64,000 nucleotides of DNA, from contig NZ_JAMDGY010000014.1 in assembly GCF_028656955.1 (NCBI RefSeq), positions 1 to 64,000 on the forward strand. The letters run 5' to 3'. The DNA is from Pseudomonas fontis. Lineage in GTDB: Bacteria; Pseudomonadota; Gammaproteobacteria; Pseudomonadales; Pseudomonadaceae. This document shows positions 25,817-35,429 of this stretch, piece after piece. Numbering within the stretch: position 1 is the first letter of the stretch; each line of letters begins with the position of its first letter. The notes beneath the pieces are model-generated. The model searched no databases. It saw only the letters and a list, made by a program, of their open reading frames with translations, and was not told the origin of the DNA. Position numbers and translations under genes: made by a program.

Positions 25817-26215
25817 ATGACTGCCGCCCGTTTACTGCTACCCCTGGGCCTTGCCCTGCTCACTGCTTGCGCACACCAAGCGCCGGCGACCAAGGTCGTC
25901 AACCTGGAAAAACAGGCGCAATGCCCTGTTGAACTGCAGGTAGGCCAGCCGCTGAACCTGATCCTCCCCAGCAACCCGAGCACCGGCTATCGCTGGCTGT
26001 TGCAGAACCCGGCAGCCAACGTCTTGCGCAGCCTCGGGCCGGAGGTCTACAGCAACCCGGAAACCACCGGCATCGTCGGCAGCGCCGGGCAATCGGTATG
26101 GCGCTTCCAGGCCCAGACGGCCGGTGAGAGCCACCTGATCCTGGTGTATCAGCAGCCGTGGGCGCCAGAAGTGCGGCCGGTGCAGACGTTTGATTGCGTG
26201 ATCAAGGTGCGTTAA
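25817..26215 (+). CDS. Chagasin-type (I42) protease inhibitor lipoprotein
   Basis: The 132-residue protein has a lipoprotein signal with lipobox LTAC (C18) and a chagasin/I42 inhibitor domain with SNPSTGYRW (about 54-62) and a late QQPW loop. Family members block papain-like cysteine proteases, though in pseudomonads the target is not known. The ATG at 25817 fits the signal peptide better than the earlier in-frame start. Its stop overlaps the convergent xaxB stop by 4 bases. Confidence 0.82.
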   Translation: MTAARLLLPLGLALLTACAHQAPATKVVNLEKQAQCPVELQVGQPLNLILPSNPSTGYRWLLQNPAANVLRSLGPEVYSNPETTGIVGSAGQSVWRFQAQTAGESHLILVYQQPWAPEVRPVQTFDCVIKVR

Positions 26216-27222
26216 GCCGAGCGCAACCCCTGCGAAAGGCGTTGAAAGTATGCCGTCAACGCCAGCAGCGCATCACAAAGCTCTTTGTAAGACGGGCTAT
26301 TCGCAATCGGCGTCAACAGACGCGAGACCCCTTGGTTGAATTTTTCCGCTTCGTCGAGCCATTGGCTACACAAGCTATTGACTTGCGGTACGAATGACAA
26401 AGACACGACTTCGAGCTCAGCGTACCCCTTGGTTTGCGACAACGTACTTATAGAGTGGTTCGTCGCCTCGACTTGCCTGACTGCTCGCGTGTGGGTCTTG
26501 ACCACGTCAGCATAGCTCTGACCGGCTGAGATAAATTCGATGCCTTCGCGAATCGAATCCAGCAGCACATTGAGCACGTCGAGGTCTGGCTTTGTCAGGG
26601 TCGCCAGTTTGACAGCCGCCTCAATTTTTTCACGCGGTGGAATAACGCCCTCCAGTATGCTACTGAGGGAAGGTCGTTTGAATGCCAGGATCACCACTTC
26701 CAACGCATCCACTTCCGCCTTGAGCTTTGCGGCTTTCGCGTGCTCGCTTTCGAGTGCTTTTTCAAGCGCCCGCATCTCTTGCGCCAACTCGATTGTGCGC
26801 GCATCAACCACCGGTGCTTGGTAAGCTCGCAGTTTTTTCAGCTGATTATTAACCTCAGCACCACGTTCATTTAGCTCAGCGCGTAACTTCAGCCCTTCGA
26901 ACTCAAGGTCTTGCTCGATCATGCGAATTTCGCGCTCAGTCCGCGCCGGGTCTATGGCGGGCAGACTGCGCAAGTTGCTGAGTTCTGCCAGTGTCGCCTC
27001 AACACCCAGGTCGTTGAGTGCCGCAATGCCAAATATCAACCCGTCCCGTAAAATGCTGTCAGCCCGCCCAATATTCTTGTAGTTATCCAGTACACCACCC
27101 CGAATCGACGGGTTCAGCCCATGCACTTTCTTTGGGACCACCGATTGCAACTCGGCATAGATTGATCTCATCAAAGCAAAATCAGGTACCTCACTCAGCA
27201 TACTCACATCAATTCCATTCAT
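26212..27222 (-). CDS. xaxB: Binary pore-forming cytotoxin subunit B (XaxB/YaxB-like)
   Basis: The 336-residue protein is almost wholly helical, with a long coiled-coil stretch (about 100-185) interrupted by KRPSLSSILEGVIPP. It follows subunit A with a 4-base ATGA overlap, the gene order of the alpha-xenorhabdolysin (XaxAB) and Yersinia YaxAB toxins. In that system both proteins assemble into a joint pore that lyses eukaryotic cells. There is no signal peptide, as is usual for the family. The assignment is from overall length, helix pattern and partner. DNA is more AT-rich than the flanks, suggesting transfer. Confidence 0.8.
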   Translation of the reverse strand: MNGIDVSMLSEVPDFALMRSIYAELQSVVPKKVHGLNPSIRGGVLDNYKNIGRADSILRDGLIFGIAALNDLGVEATLAELSNLRSLPAIDPARTEREIRMIEQDLEFEGLKLRAELNERGAEVNNQLKKLRAYQAPVVDARTIELAQEMRALEKALESEHAKAAKLKAEVDALEVVILAFKRPSLSSILEGVIPPREKIEAAVKLATLTKPDLDVLNVLLDSIREGIEFISAGQSYADVVKTHTRAVRQVEATNHSISTLSQTKGYAELEVVSLSFVPQVNSLCSQWLDEAEKFNQGVSRLLTPIANSPSYKELCDALLALTAYFQRLSQGLRSA

Positions 27223-28445
27223 TCTGAATATTCCTTGTCAAGCTCTTCAACCATCTCATTAAAAAGTTCAGATAACCGCCCAGAAATATCTCCTATCTTT
27301 TCCCACGGCGACACTACCTTATGCATTTTCCGACAAAACATGAACAGCTCAACATCGGAATTAATAGCAACTAAATGTTTTATCGAGCGTTCCAAGTCAG
27401 TATCAATTGTCCTCCACATATCTTCAAGGTAGTTCACCGCAACGGAAACCTCCCTCAACTTGGTGTCGAGCTCAGAGAACGAGCTTTTAATTCCTTCAAG
27501 CAGAGAGACAAAGGGACTAAACTCTTCCAGCTTGAAAGACAGCGCATTACGCTCAACAATTAAAATATCCTTTTCTTTTCGGGCAACTTCGGCCTTTGGA
27601 CCATAAATGCCACCTGTAATCGCGCCACCTATCAACAAATAGGCAAGCCCCGACAACCCCAGCCAAAGGAAATCTTCATATTCTTTGTTTTTTATACGGA
27701 TCTTATTGTCAAGTTCATCCAGCTGCAACCTGATATCCAGCATCAATTCCGGATAATTCCTTTGCGGCTGCGAAATCAATCGCCCCACCTCAATCAGATG
27801 TTTCTCTTTGATTGCATCACCAAACTCGTCAGCCCTTGTACGTACATCAGCCGTCCGCTTTTTCAACTCAGCAAGATCATCTCTCATCAATTGCAAGGTA
27901 TAGCGGATATTACTGTTGACTGTTTCTGCATCACGGCCTCCCAATGCCATCGGCGTATAGGTAGCGGAGTGCTCCCATATTTCCAAAAGCGTTTTTCCGC
28001 CGGCCTTGTAAGCTTCAGTCTGTTTAACAATATCAATCAGTGACTGCCCTTCTTCACAAAAGCTGCCGGCAAAACCCGTAAGCTCTATGCCCAGCAGTTT
28101 TGTCGCATCCTCAAGTACATCCCAGGCTTTTATATGGGTACGCAAATTGTCAAACACCCGACCTACGTGTTCCAAGCTGAAACCCACCCATTCCGTATCC
28201 AAGTGCTCAAATGCTTCCAACGTGGTCGGAAGCTCTTGCACCCGCCGAATATAAGACTTGATGGCCACCACGTGCTTCCTGGTGAAAATCAGACCTTCAC
28301 CCAAGGAGTTATTAGCTCGACCTGCAAACATATCAAGCGTAGCTTCCGGCACTTTCTCAACCATTTCCTCAGGACTCAATTGCCCTGCCATTACTTCCAT
28401 CTCACTCGCCAACATCGTTAAACCCCCAACTTCGATAACCTTCAC
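27219..28445 (-). CDS. xaxA: Binary pore-forming cytotoxin subunit A (XaxA/YaxA-like)
   Basis: The 408-residue alpha-helical protein has one strongly hydrophobic segment at 259-282 (FLWLGLSGLAYLLIGGAITG) flanked by long amphipathic helices, the layout of ClyA-related XaxA/YaxA subunits. The length fits the family. The start shown is GTG at 28445. An ATG at 28415 with a G-rich site before it is a good alternative. It is AT-rich relative to lon and cmoA. It lies head to head with cmoA across a gap of about 275 bases that shows no gene. Confidence 0.83.
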   Translation of the reverse strand: MKVIEVGGLTMLASEMEVMAGQLSPEEMVEKVPEATLDMFAGRANNSLGEGLIFTRKHVVAIKSYIRRVQELPTTLEAFEHLDTEWVGFSLEHVGRVFDNLRTHIKAWDVLEDATKLLGIELTGFAGSFCEEGQSLIDIVKQTEAYKAGGKTLLEIWEHSATYTPMALGGRDAETVNSNIRYTLQLMRDDLAELKKRTADVRTRADEFGDAIKEKHLIEVGRLISQPQRNYPELMLDIRLQLDELDNKIRIKNKEYEDFLWLGLSGLAYLLIGGAITGGIYGPKAEVARKEKDILIVERNALSFKLEEFSPFVSLLEGIKSSFSELDTKLREVSVAVNYLEDMWRTIDTDLERSIKHLVAINSDVELFMFCRKMHKVVSPWEKIGDISGRLSELFNEMVEELDKEYSE

Positions 28446-28721
28446 AGATACGGCCAGCTCGCAAGAATTCAGACCGTGGAGTCACTACGGTAAAAACTTT
28501 TCGTTCAATAAAACATCGGCCTTTACCCAAGCGTGTTGAAGGACCTGTCTTGTACCTCGTGTTTGGTTTTCCCCCTCCTCGTGCGGCCGTTCAGCGACTG
28601 GCGTCGGACAGCCCAAACTATCCCGTACACCCAATCGATGATTGACGGTCGACTGTCATAGGCATCACTCGCGCTCTTGGCTAGAATGTCGCCCCTGTTC
28701 GACCACCCCGTGACTTGTACC

Positions 28722-29465
28722 GTGAGCAAAGAACCCGACCGTCTATTCGCCCAACCGCTGGACCAGGTGCCCGATTTCGCCTTCAACGAAGACGTGGTGC
28801 GGGTGTTCCCGGACATGATCAAGCGCTCGGTGCCCGGCTACCCGACCATCGTCGAGAACATCGGCGTATTGGCCGCACAGTTCGCCAAGCCCGATACCGT
28901 GCTGTACGACCTGGGCAGCTCGCTGGGTGCCGTGACCCAGGCGATGCGCCGACATGTGCGCACCGACGGTTGCCGGGTAGTGGCCGTGGACAACTCGGCG
29001 GCCATGGTCGAGCGCTGTGCCGAATACCTGAAAGCCCAGGACTCGATGCACCAGGAGCTGCTGCCGGTGCAGGTGCTGGAGGCCGACATCACCGCCCTGC
29101 CCTTGCAGCCGGCGTCGGTCATCGCGATGAACTTCACCCTGCAATTCATCGAGCCACCGGCACGCCTTGAACTGCTCGGCAAGATTCGTCAGGCCCTGGT
29201 ACCAGGCGGTGCGCTGATCCTCTCGGAAAAACTGCGCTTTGAAGACATGCAGGAGCACGCGCTGCTCACTGATCTGCACATCGCCTTCAAGCGCGCCAAC
29301 GGCTACAGCGAACTGGAAATTGCCCAGAAGCGCAGCGCCATCGAAAACGTCATGAAACCCGACAGCCTCGAAGAGCACCGCGAGCGCTTGCTCGCTGCGG
29401 GCTTCTCCAAGGTCGTGCCGTGGTTCCAGTGCCTTAACTTTGCCTCGTTGATTGCCTTGCCATGA
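28722..29465 (+). CDS. cmoA: Carboxy-S-adenosyl-L-methionine synthase
   Basis: CmoA converts SAM and prephenate to carboxy-SAM, used by CmoB for tRNA uridine-34 modification. The 247-residue product has [20 protein letters not shown], the SAM-binding [11 protein letters not shown] and a C-terminal [14 protein letters not shown]. The GTG at 28722 ([12 protein letters not shown]) was chosen because known CmoA proteins begin at this point. In-frame ATG 28686 and TTG 28677 would add residues not seen in the family. It overlaps cmoB by 4 bases. Confidence 0.93.
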   Translation: MSKEPDRLFAQPLDQVPDFAFNEDVVRVFPDMIKRSVPGYPTIVENIGVLAAQFAKPDTVLYDLGSSLGAVTQAMRRHVRTDGCRVVAVDNSAAMVERCAEYLKAQDSMHQELLPVQVLEADITALPLQPASVIAMNFTLQFIEPPARLELLGKIRQALVPGGALILSEKLRFEDMQEHALLTDLHIAFKRANGYSELEIAQKRSAIENVMKPDSLEEHRERLLAAGFSKVVPWFQCLNFASLIALP

Positions 29466-30418
29466 TTGATCTGTCCCCTCTGGTCCGCCGCATGGCGGGC
29501 ACCCCCCTGGCTGAATGGTCCAAGGGCCTGCAAGCGCAACTCGATGCCAAGCTGGAAAAAGGCCACGGTGACCTGGAGCGCTGGCAAAGCGCGCTGGACG
29601 CCCTGCCGGCCGTGACCCCAAGCGAGATCGACCTGGTCAACGGCCTGCGCCTGGACAGCGACTGCGACGCGCAGACCCGGGCCCAGATGCACACCGCGCT
29701 GATGGGTTTGTCGCCCTGGCGCAAGGGGCCGTTCGACCTGTTTGGCGTGCACGTCGACACCGAATGGCGCTCGGACTGGAAATGGTCGCGGGTCGCCCCG
29801 CACCTGGACCTGCGCGGCAAGCGCATCCTCGATGTGGGTTGCGGCAATGGCTACTACCAGTGGCGCATGCTCGGTGCCGGGGCTGACAGCGTGATTGGCG
29901 TGGACCCGAACTGGCTGTTCTTCTGCCAGTTCCAGGCCGTGCAGCGCTACTTGCCAACGCTGCCGGCCTGGCACCTGCCGTTTGCCCTGGAGGATTTGCC
30001 GGCCAACCTTGAAGGCTTCGATACCGTGTTTTCCATGGGGGTCTTCTACCATCGCCGTTCGCCCATCGAGCATTTGCTGGCGCTGAAGGATTGCCTGGTC
30101 AAGGGCGGTGAGCTGGTGCTGGAGACGCTGGTGATCGAGGGCGACGAGAATCAGGTGCTGGTGCCTGAGGACCGCTACGCGCAGATGCGCAATGTGTGGT
30201 TCCTGCCTTCGGTGCCGGCGCTGGAGCGCTGGTTGCGCCGGGCCGGGTTCAGCGATGTGCGCTGTGTCGACGTGAGTGTCACCAGCACTGAAGAGCAGCG
30301 CAGTACCGACTGGATGCGTTATCAGTCGCTGGGCGACTTCCTTGATCCGAACGATTCGAGCCTGACCCTTGAAGGCCTGCCGGCACCGCGCCGTGCGGTG
30401 CTGGTTGCACGCAAGTAG
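29462..30418 (+). CDS. cmoB: tRNA U34 carboxymethyltransferase
   Basis: CmoB transfers the carboxymethyl group from carboxy-SAM to 5-hydroxyuridine at tRNA position 34, making cmo5U so that one tRNA reads more codons. The 318-residue protein has the N-terminal [21 protein letters not shown] stretch and SAM motif [15 protein letters not shown] near 124, then [16 protein letters not shown]. The length fits. It is translationally coupled to cmoA by an ATGA overlap. Confidence 0.95.
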   Translation: MIDLSPLVRRMAGTPLAEWSKGLQAQLDAKLEKGHGDLERWQSALDALPAVTPSEIDLVNGLRLDSDCDAQTRAQMHTALMGLSPWRKGPFDLFGVHVDTEWRSDWKWSRVAPHLDLRGKRILDVGCGNGYYQWRMLGAGADSVIGVDPNWLFFCQFQAVQRYLPTLPAWHLPFALEDLPANLEGFDTVFSMGVFYHRRSPIEHLLALKDCLVKGGELVLETLVIEGDENQVLVPEDRYAQMRNVWFLPSVPALERWLRRAGFSDVRCVDVSVTSTEEQRSTDWMRYQSLGDFLDPNDSSLTLEGLPAPRRAVLVARK

Positions 30419-30424
30419 AGCAAA

Positions 30425-30454
30425 AGCATCGCGGGACCAGCCCGCTCCCACAAG
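30425..30454. repeat. REP-like hairpin
   Basis: 'catcgcgggaccagcccgct' followed by 'cccacaagg' is a second REP variant common in Pseudomonas, directly after cmoB. Confidence 0.7.
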
Positions 30455-30471
30455 GCCTCATCGCAGGCAAA

Positions 30472-30567
30472 TGTAGCCGCTGCCGTCAGGCTGCGCTCGC
30501 CTGCAACGCAGGCGCCGCCTTTGGGAGCCCTCGCGGGCTCCAGCGCAGCCTGGCGGCAGCGGCTACA
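30472..30567. repeat. Dispersed repeat with inverted ends, complete copy
   Basis: The element begins 'tgtagccgctgcc' and ends with the reverse complement 'ggcagcggctaca'. The inner part contains two further palindromes. It is the most complete of three copies in the window (others at 1-72, inverted and truncated, and 23147-23193). Confidence 0.8.
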
Positions 30568-30630
30568 AAAATTGTGCAAGACAGTTGCTCCCACAGGGTC
30601 AGTGAATATCCCGCGATGGGTTTCAAGGAC

Positions 30631-30655
30631 AAAAAAAGGCGCCCATCCGGGCGCC
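30631..30655 (-). terminator. Rho-independent terminator of the czc-linked small gene
   Basis: A perfect 7-bp GC stem (30638-30644 with 30649-30655) with a 4-base loop is followed on the minus strand by seven Ts. It lies 33 bases after the stop of the 64-residue gene. Confidence 0.9.
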
Positions 30656-30687
30656 AAAAGTCCATCCAACCAAAGACACGAATCACT

Positions 30688-30882
30688 TCACTCCTGCACC
30701 ACGCGTTCCTGCTCTGGCCGTTGATCCTTGACCACATTGTCGGTCTTGCTGCCGTGCACCTGCTCCTGGCTCAGGCGGAACTGCTCCCAGAACGCCTTGG
30801 AGCGCTCGGCGCCGCCTTCGGCAAAGGCCGTGGTGCTACCCAGGGCAAGCGCGGCAATCAGGGCAAATTTGAACAGTTTCAT
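30688..30882 (-). CDS. Small exported protein next to the czc operon
   Basis: The 64-residue precursor has a clear signal peptide (MKLFKFALIAALALGSTTAFA) and a mature peptide of about 43 charged residues (EGGAERSKAFWEQFRLSQEQ...). It resembles the small periplasmic proteins often found beside metal-resistance genes in pseudomonads (PtrA-like N-terminus), but I cannot assign it firmly. 'gagg' precedes the ATG at 30882. It follows czcA by 52 bases on the same strand and has its own terminator, so it is likely the last gene of the operon. Confidence 0.7.
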   Translation of the reverse strand: MKLFKFALIAALALGSTTAFAEGGAERSKAFWEQFRLSQEQVHGSKTDNVVKDQRPEQERVVQE

Positions 30883-30934
30883 TGATCCAACCTCGTGAGA
30901 AATTTCAAGACTGTTCAATCTTAAGCAGCCGCAG

Positions 30935-33900
30935 CTAACGAGAAGGTGAGCCGGACATTACAGTCTCGTCATCCAACTCCTCTTCCTTGCGATGCGCCCA
31001 GTGGTACAACGCCGGCAGCACCAACAAGGTCAGCGCAGTCGATGACAGAATCCCGCCAATCACCACCGTCGCCAACGGCCGCTGCACTTCAGCGCCCGTA
31101 CCGGTCGCCAATGCCATCGGAATAAAGCCCAGCGACGCCACCAGCGCGGTCATCAACACCGGACGCAACCGCGTCAACGCCCCTTCATCCACCGCCACCC
31201 GCAATGGCCGGCCCTGCTCGCGCAGGCTGCGAATGAAGGCAATCATCACCAGGCCGTTGAGCACCGCCACCCCCGACAAGGCAATAAAGCCCACCCCCGC
31301 CGAGATCGACAACGGTATGTCGCGCAGCCACAACGCAACCACCCCGCCAGTCAGCGCAAACGGAATACCGGTGAACACCAGCAGGCCGTCCTTGAGGTTG
31401 TTGAACATCATGAACAACAGGGCGAAGACCAGCAGCAAGGCCACCGGCACCACCACTTGCAAGCGCTTGGCCGCCGATTGCAGTTGCTCAAACTGCCCGC
31501 CCCAGAGCGTCCAGTAACCCGGAGGGATGGTGACCTGCGCGTCGATCTGCTCGCTGGCCTGCGCCACGAACGAGCCAATATCCCGCCCGCGTACGTTGGC
31601 ACTGACCACCACCAGGCGCTTGCCATCTTCACGGCTGACCTGGTTGGGGCCCTGCACCAACTCGACCCGCGCCACTTCCGACAGGCTGATGAAGCCGATC
31701 TGGCCGCTGCTCGAGGCATTGGCCGGCACCGGGATCAACAGCTGCGAAAACCCTTCGATGTCGGTACGCGCGTCGTCTGCCAGGCGCACCACCATGTCGA
31801 AGCGCCGGTCGCCTTCATACAAAGTGCCGGCCTGGCGCCCGCCCACCGCGACCGCAATGGTGTCCTGCACATCGCCGATGTTCAGGCCGTAACGCGCGGC
31901 CTTGTCGCGGTCAACATCGATGGTCAGCACCGGCAGGCCGGAGGTCTGTTCGACCTTCACCTCCGACGCACCGGGCACCGCCTGCAAGGTCGCGGCGATC
32001 TGCGTGGCCGTGCGGTTGAGCACGGCCATGTCATCGCCGAACACCTTCACCGCGACATCACTGCGCACCCCGGAAATCAACTCGTTGAAGCGCAGCTGGA
32101 TCGGCTGCGACAGCTCATAGTTGCTGCCCGGCACACGCGCCGCCGCACGCTGGATATCGGCAATCAACTGCTCACGCGACTTGTTCGGATCAGGCCATTG
32201 ATCGCTTGGCTTGAGCATCACGTAGCTGTCGGAAATGTTCGGCGGCATCGGGTCGGCAGCGATCTCGGCCGTGCCAGTCCGGGCGAACACCCGCAGCACC
32301 TCCGGCACCTGCTCCATCACGCTTTTTTCCAGCTGCTGCTGCATTTGCACCGACTGGCTCAGGCTGGTGCCCGGCACCCGCAGCGCCTGCAAGGCATAGT
32401 CGCCCTCGCTCAGGCTGGGCACGAACTCGCTACCCATGCGGCTGGCCAGCACCCCCGACAACACCACCGCAGCACCGGCCAGGCCGAACGCCAATTTGCG
32501 ATGCGCCATCACCCAGTCCAGCAACGGCGCATAGCCGCGCTTGGCGCTGCGCATCAGCAGGTTCTCTTCTTCCTTGACCTTGCCGGTCACGAACAGCGCA
32601 ATGGCCGCCGGCACGAAGGTCACCGAGAGCAGCATCGCACCCAGCAGGGCAATCACCACGGTGAAGGCCATCGGGTGGAACATCTTGCCCTCGACCCCGC
32701 TCAGGGCAAAGATCGGCAGGTACACCACCATGATGATCAACTGCCCGAAGATCAGCGGGCGACGCGCCTCACGGGCGGCATTGAAGACTTCATGGAAGCG
32801 TTCGGATCGGGTCAGCAAACGCCCGTGATGCTTCTGCGCATGGGCCAGGCGGCGGATGGCGTTCTCGACGATCACCACCGCACCGTCGACGATGATCCCG
32901 AAGTCCAACGCGCCCAGGCTCATCAGGTTGGCGCTGACCTTGTTGCTGAACATGCCGGTGAAGGTGAACAGCATCGACAGCGGAATCACCATGGCGGTAA
33001 TCAGCGCTGCACGGATGTTGCCCAGGAACAGGAAGAGGATCGCGACCACCAGGATCGCCCCTTCCACCAGGTTTTTCTTGACCGTGGCGATGGCCTTGTC
33101 GACCAGGTGGGTACGGTCATACACCGTGATGGCGCTGACCCCTTCAGGCAGCGTGCGGTTGATTTCGGCAAGCTTGCTGGCAACCGCCTGGGAGACCGTG
33201 CGGCTGTTCTCGCCGATCAACATGAACACCGTGCCCAGCACCACTTCGCGGCCATTCTCGGTAGCCGCACCACTGCGCAGCTCTTTGCCGATATTGACCT
33301 CAGCGACGTTGCGCACGCGAATCGGCGTGCCATCCACGGTGCTCAGGACGATGTTGGCGATATCGTCGATACCGGCCAACTGGCCCGGCGCACGAATCAG
33401 CAACTGCTCGCCCTGGCGCTCGATGTAGCCGGCGCCGACGTTGGCATTGTTGCGCTCAAGCGCGGTCAGCAGGTCCGTCAGGGTCAGCTTGTAGGCCGCC
33501 AGGCGCTTGAGGTCCGGCGCGATCTGGTATTCCTTGGCAAAGCCGCCAATGCTGTTGATCTCGGCCACCCCACGCACGTTGCGCAGTTGCGGCTTGATGA
33601 TCCAGTCCTGGATCTCGCGCAGGTCGGTTGGCGTGTAGGCGCTGCCATCGGGCTTGCGCGCGTTGTCTGCCGCTTCCACCGTCCACAGGAAGATTTCCCC
33701 CAGGCCGGTGGAGATCGGCCCCATGAGCGCCTCGACCCCTTCGGGCAACTGTTCACGCGCCTGTTGCAGGCGCTCGTTGACCAGTTGCCGGGCGAAGAAC
33801 AGGTCGGTGCCTTCCTGGAAGATCACCGTCACCTGCGACAGCCCCGAACGCGACAGCGAACGGGTCTGCTCCAGGCCCGGCAGGCCGGCCATGGCGGTTT

Positions 33901-34108
33901 CGATGGCGAAAGTGATGCGCTGTTCGGTTTCCAACGGCGAAAAGCCTGCCGCCGAAGTGTTGATCTGCACCTGGACGTTGGTGATGTCAGGCACGGCATC
34001 GATCGGCAGCTTCTGATAGCTGGCGACCCCGAGCCCAGCCATCAGCAGCACCGCCAGCAACACGATCAGGCGCTGCTCGATGGCGAATTGAATGATGCGT
34101 TCGAACAT
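30935..34108 (-). CDS. czcA: Heavy-metal efflux RND pump, inner-membrane transporter CzcA
   Basis: The proton-driven RND transporter exports divalent metals (Co, Zn, Cd) in complex with CzcB and CzcC. The 1057-residue protein has 12 membrane helices and two large periplasmic domains. The HME signature DFGIIVDGAVVIVEN lies in helix 4, near residue 400, and points to divalent metal export. The start MFERIIQFAIEQRLIVLL is conserved and lies 19 bases after the czcB stop; the longer in-frame start would run into czcB. The order czcC-czcB-czcA is one operon. Confidence 0.95.
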   Translation of the reverse strand: MFERIIQFAIEQRLIVLLAVLLMAGLGVASYQKLPIDAVPDITNVQVQINTSAAGFSPLETEQRITFAIETAMAGLPGLEQTRSLSRSGLSQVTVIFQEGTDLFFARQLVNERLQQAREQLPEGVEALMGPISTGLGEIFLWTVEAADNARKPDGSAYTPTDLREIQDWIIKPQLRNVRGVAEINSIGGFAKEYQIAPDLKRLAAYKLTLTDLLTALERNNANVGAGYIERQGEQLLIRAPGQLAGIDDIANIVLSTVDGTPIRVRNVAEVNIGKELRSGAATENGREVVLGTVFMLIGENSRTVSQAVASKLAEINRTLPEGVSAITVYDRTHLVDKAIATVKKNLVEGAILVVAILFLFLGNIRAALITAMVIPLSMLFTFTGMFSNKVSANLMSLGALDFGIIVDGAVVIVENAIRRLAHAQKHHGRLLTRSERFHEVFNAAREARRPLIFGQLIIMVVYLPIFALSGVEGKMFHPMAFTVVIALLGAMLLSVTFVPAAIALFVTGKVKEEENLLMRSAKRGYAPLLDWVMAHRKLAFGLAGAAVVLSGVLASRMGSEFVPSLSEGDYALQALRVPGTSLSQSVQMQQQLEKSVMEQVPEVLRVFARTGTAEIAADPMPPNISDSYVMLKPSDQWPDPNKSREQLIADIQRAAARVPGSNYELSQPIQLRFNELISGVRSDVAVKVFGDDMAVLNRTATQIAATLQAVPGASEVKVEQTSGLPVLTIDVDRDKAARYGLNIGDVQDTIAVAVGGRQAGTLYEGDRRFDMVVRLADDARTDIEGFSQLLIPVPANASSSGQIGFISLSEVARVELVQGPNQVSREDGKRLVVVSANVRGRDIGSFVAQASEQIDAQVTIPPGYWTLWGGQFEQLQSAAKRLQVVVPVALLLVFALLFMMFNNLKDGLLVFTGIPFALTGGVVALWLRDIPLSISAGVGFIALSGVAVLNGLVMIAFIRSLREQGRPLRVAVDEGALTRLRPVLMTALVASLGFIPMALATGTGAEVQRPLATVVIGGILSSTALTLLVLPALYHWAHRKEEELDDETVMSGSPSR

Positions 34109-34127
34109 GGCGATTACTCGTGAGGGC

Positions 34128-35405
34128 TCAGTGAGCGTGCTCGGCGCTGGCCTTGCCCAGCTCCGACTTGAGGACAAAGCTGCCTTGTGCCGCTACTTGC
34201 TGACCGGCAGCCAGCCCCTGGCGGATCTCGACGAAACCGTCGGCGCTGATGCCGGTCTCGACCGTTTGCGCGGCAAAGCCTTCGGCATTGCGCACGAATA
34301 CCGTCGGGCGCTCTTCCAGGGTCTGCAGGGCCTGCACCGGCACCGCAAGGGTGTTGTCCAACTGTTCGGTCGGCACCTTGACCGACACGAACAACCCCGG
34401 CCGCCAGGCACCTTGCGGGTTGTCCAGGGTGACGCGCACGGTGGCGGTCCGGCTCTGTTCACCGAGCAGGCTGCCAACATGGCTGATGCTGCCGCGTGTT
34501 TCTTCGCCCAGGTCGCTGGCGAACACCGTGACCGGCATGCCGACCCGGACCTTGGCCAGGTCACGCGGGGCCACACCGAACGTTGCCCAGACCTTGCCCA
34601 GGTCAGACAAGGTGAACGCCGCCGTGGTCTCGCTGACCACTTCCCCCGGCACCAGGTGCTTCTCGACTACTTGCCCGGCGAACGGCGCCCGCAGCTCGTA
34701 GCGATTGCCGCCGGCCAGCACCACGCTGCCACTCAGCGCGCTGACTTTCTGCCGGGCGTTGGCCTGGGCAATTTCGGCCTCCTGCAAGGCCTGCCGGGCT
34801 TGCAGGTAGTCCTGCTCGGCGGAGATGCCTTCCTGCCACAGGTCTTTCTCGCGGCCATAAGTGCTACGGGCCATCTCCAGGCGACGCTGGCTGGCAGCCA
34901 GCTCACTGCGCTGTTCGGAGATCTGCGGGCTGGCGATCACTGCCAGCAGGTCGCCGGCCTTGACCTGCTGGCCGAGGGTAACGGCAACCGACTCGACCAC
35001 CCCCGAGGCACGCGGGAACAGGTGCGCAGTGCGGTCTTCGTCGAAACGGATTTCGCCAGGCAGGTTCAAGGTCCGGCTCAGGGTACGCGGGGTGGCCGTG
35101 GCCAGCTCGATGCCGGCGACCGAGATCTGCTCCTCGGTCAGGCTGATGTGCCCCTCTTCGCCCTCTTCTGCATGCCCCTCCTCGCCGTGTGCGGCTTGCT
35201 TGCCAGCTTTCGCGCCATGCCCTTCTTCAGCATGTCCTTCCTTGCCGTGTCCCTCTTCGCCATGCCCTTCTTCGTCATGGTCACCTTCGGCGTGTGCCGC
35301 AGGCGCCGACAGCAACGGGCCGCCGACCTGGCGCCCCAGCACGACACCCAGGCCGATTCCGGCCACCAGGGTCAGCGCCACCAACGTGATGTATTTCCTG
35401 TTCAT
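34128..35405 (-). CDS. czcB: RND efflux periplasmic adaptor CzcB
   Basis: This is the membrane-fusion protein linking CzcA to CzcC. The 425-residue product has an N-terminal membrane anchor (7-25) and a His/Glu-rich segment at about 38-86 (repeats such as EEGHGKEGHAEEGHG), likely binding metal. HlyD-type lipoyl and barrel domains follow. The C-terminus ends SAEHAH. The His-rich insert is typical of CzcB and supports metal rather than drug export. Confidence 0.94.
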   Translation of the reverse strand: MNRKYITLVALTLVAGIGLGVVLGRQVGGPLLSAPAAHAEGDHDEEGHGEEGHGKEGHAEEGHGAKAGKQAAHGEEGHAEEGEEGHISLTEEQISVAGIELATATPRTLSRTLNLPGEIRFDEDRTAHLFPRASGVVESVAVTLGQQVKAGDLLAVIASPQISEQRSELAASQRRLEMARSTYGREKDLWQEGISAEQDYLQARQALQEAEIAQANARQKVSALSGSVVLAGGNRYELRAPFAGQVVEKHLVPGEVVSETTAAFTLSDLGKVWATFGVAPRDLAKVRVGMPVTVFASDLGEETRGSISHVGSLLGEQSRTATVRVTLDNPQGAWRPGLFVSVKVPTEQLDNTLAVPVQALQTLEERPTVFVRNAEGFAAQTVETGISADGFVEIRQGLAAGQQVAAQGSFVLKSELGKASAEHAH

Positions 35406-35429
35406 GCAGTTTCCTCGGCAATCAGGGGG

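Noticed and set aside
31457..34123. Long open frame of 888 codons on the plus strand
   Set aside because: It is antisense to czcA, its product is rich in His/Arg/Gln/Gly with no domain, and such frames arise from third-position GC bias.
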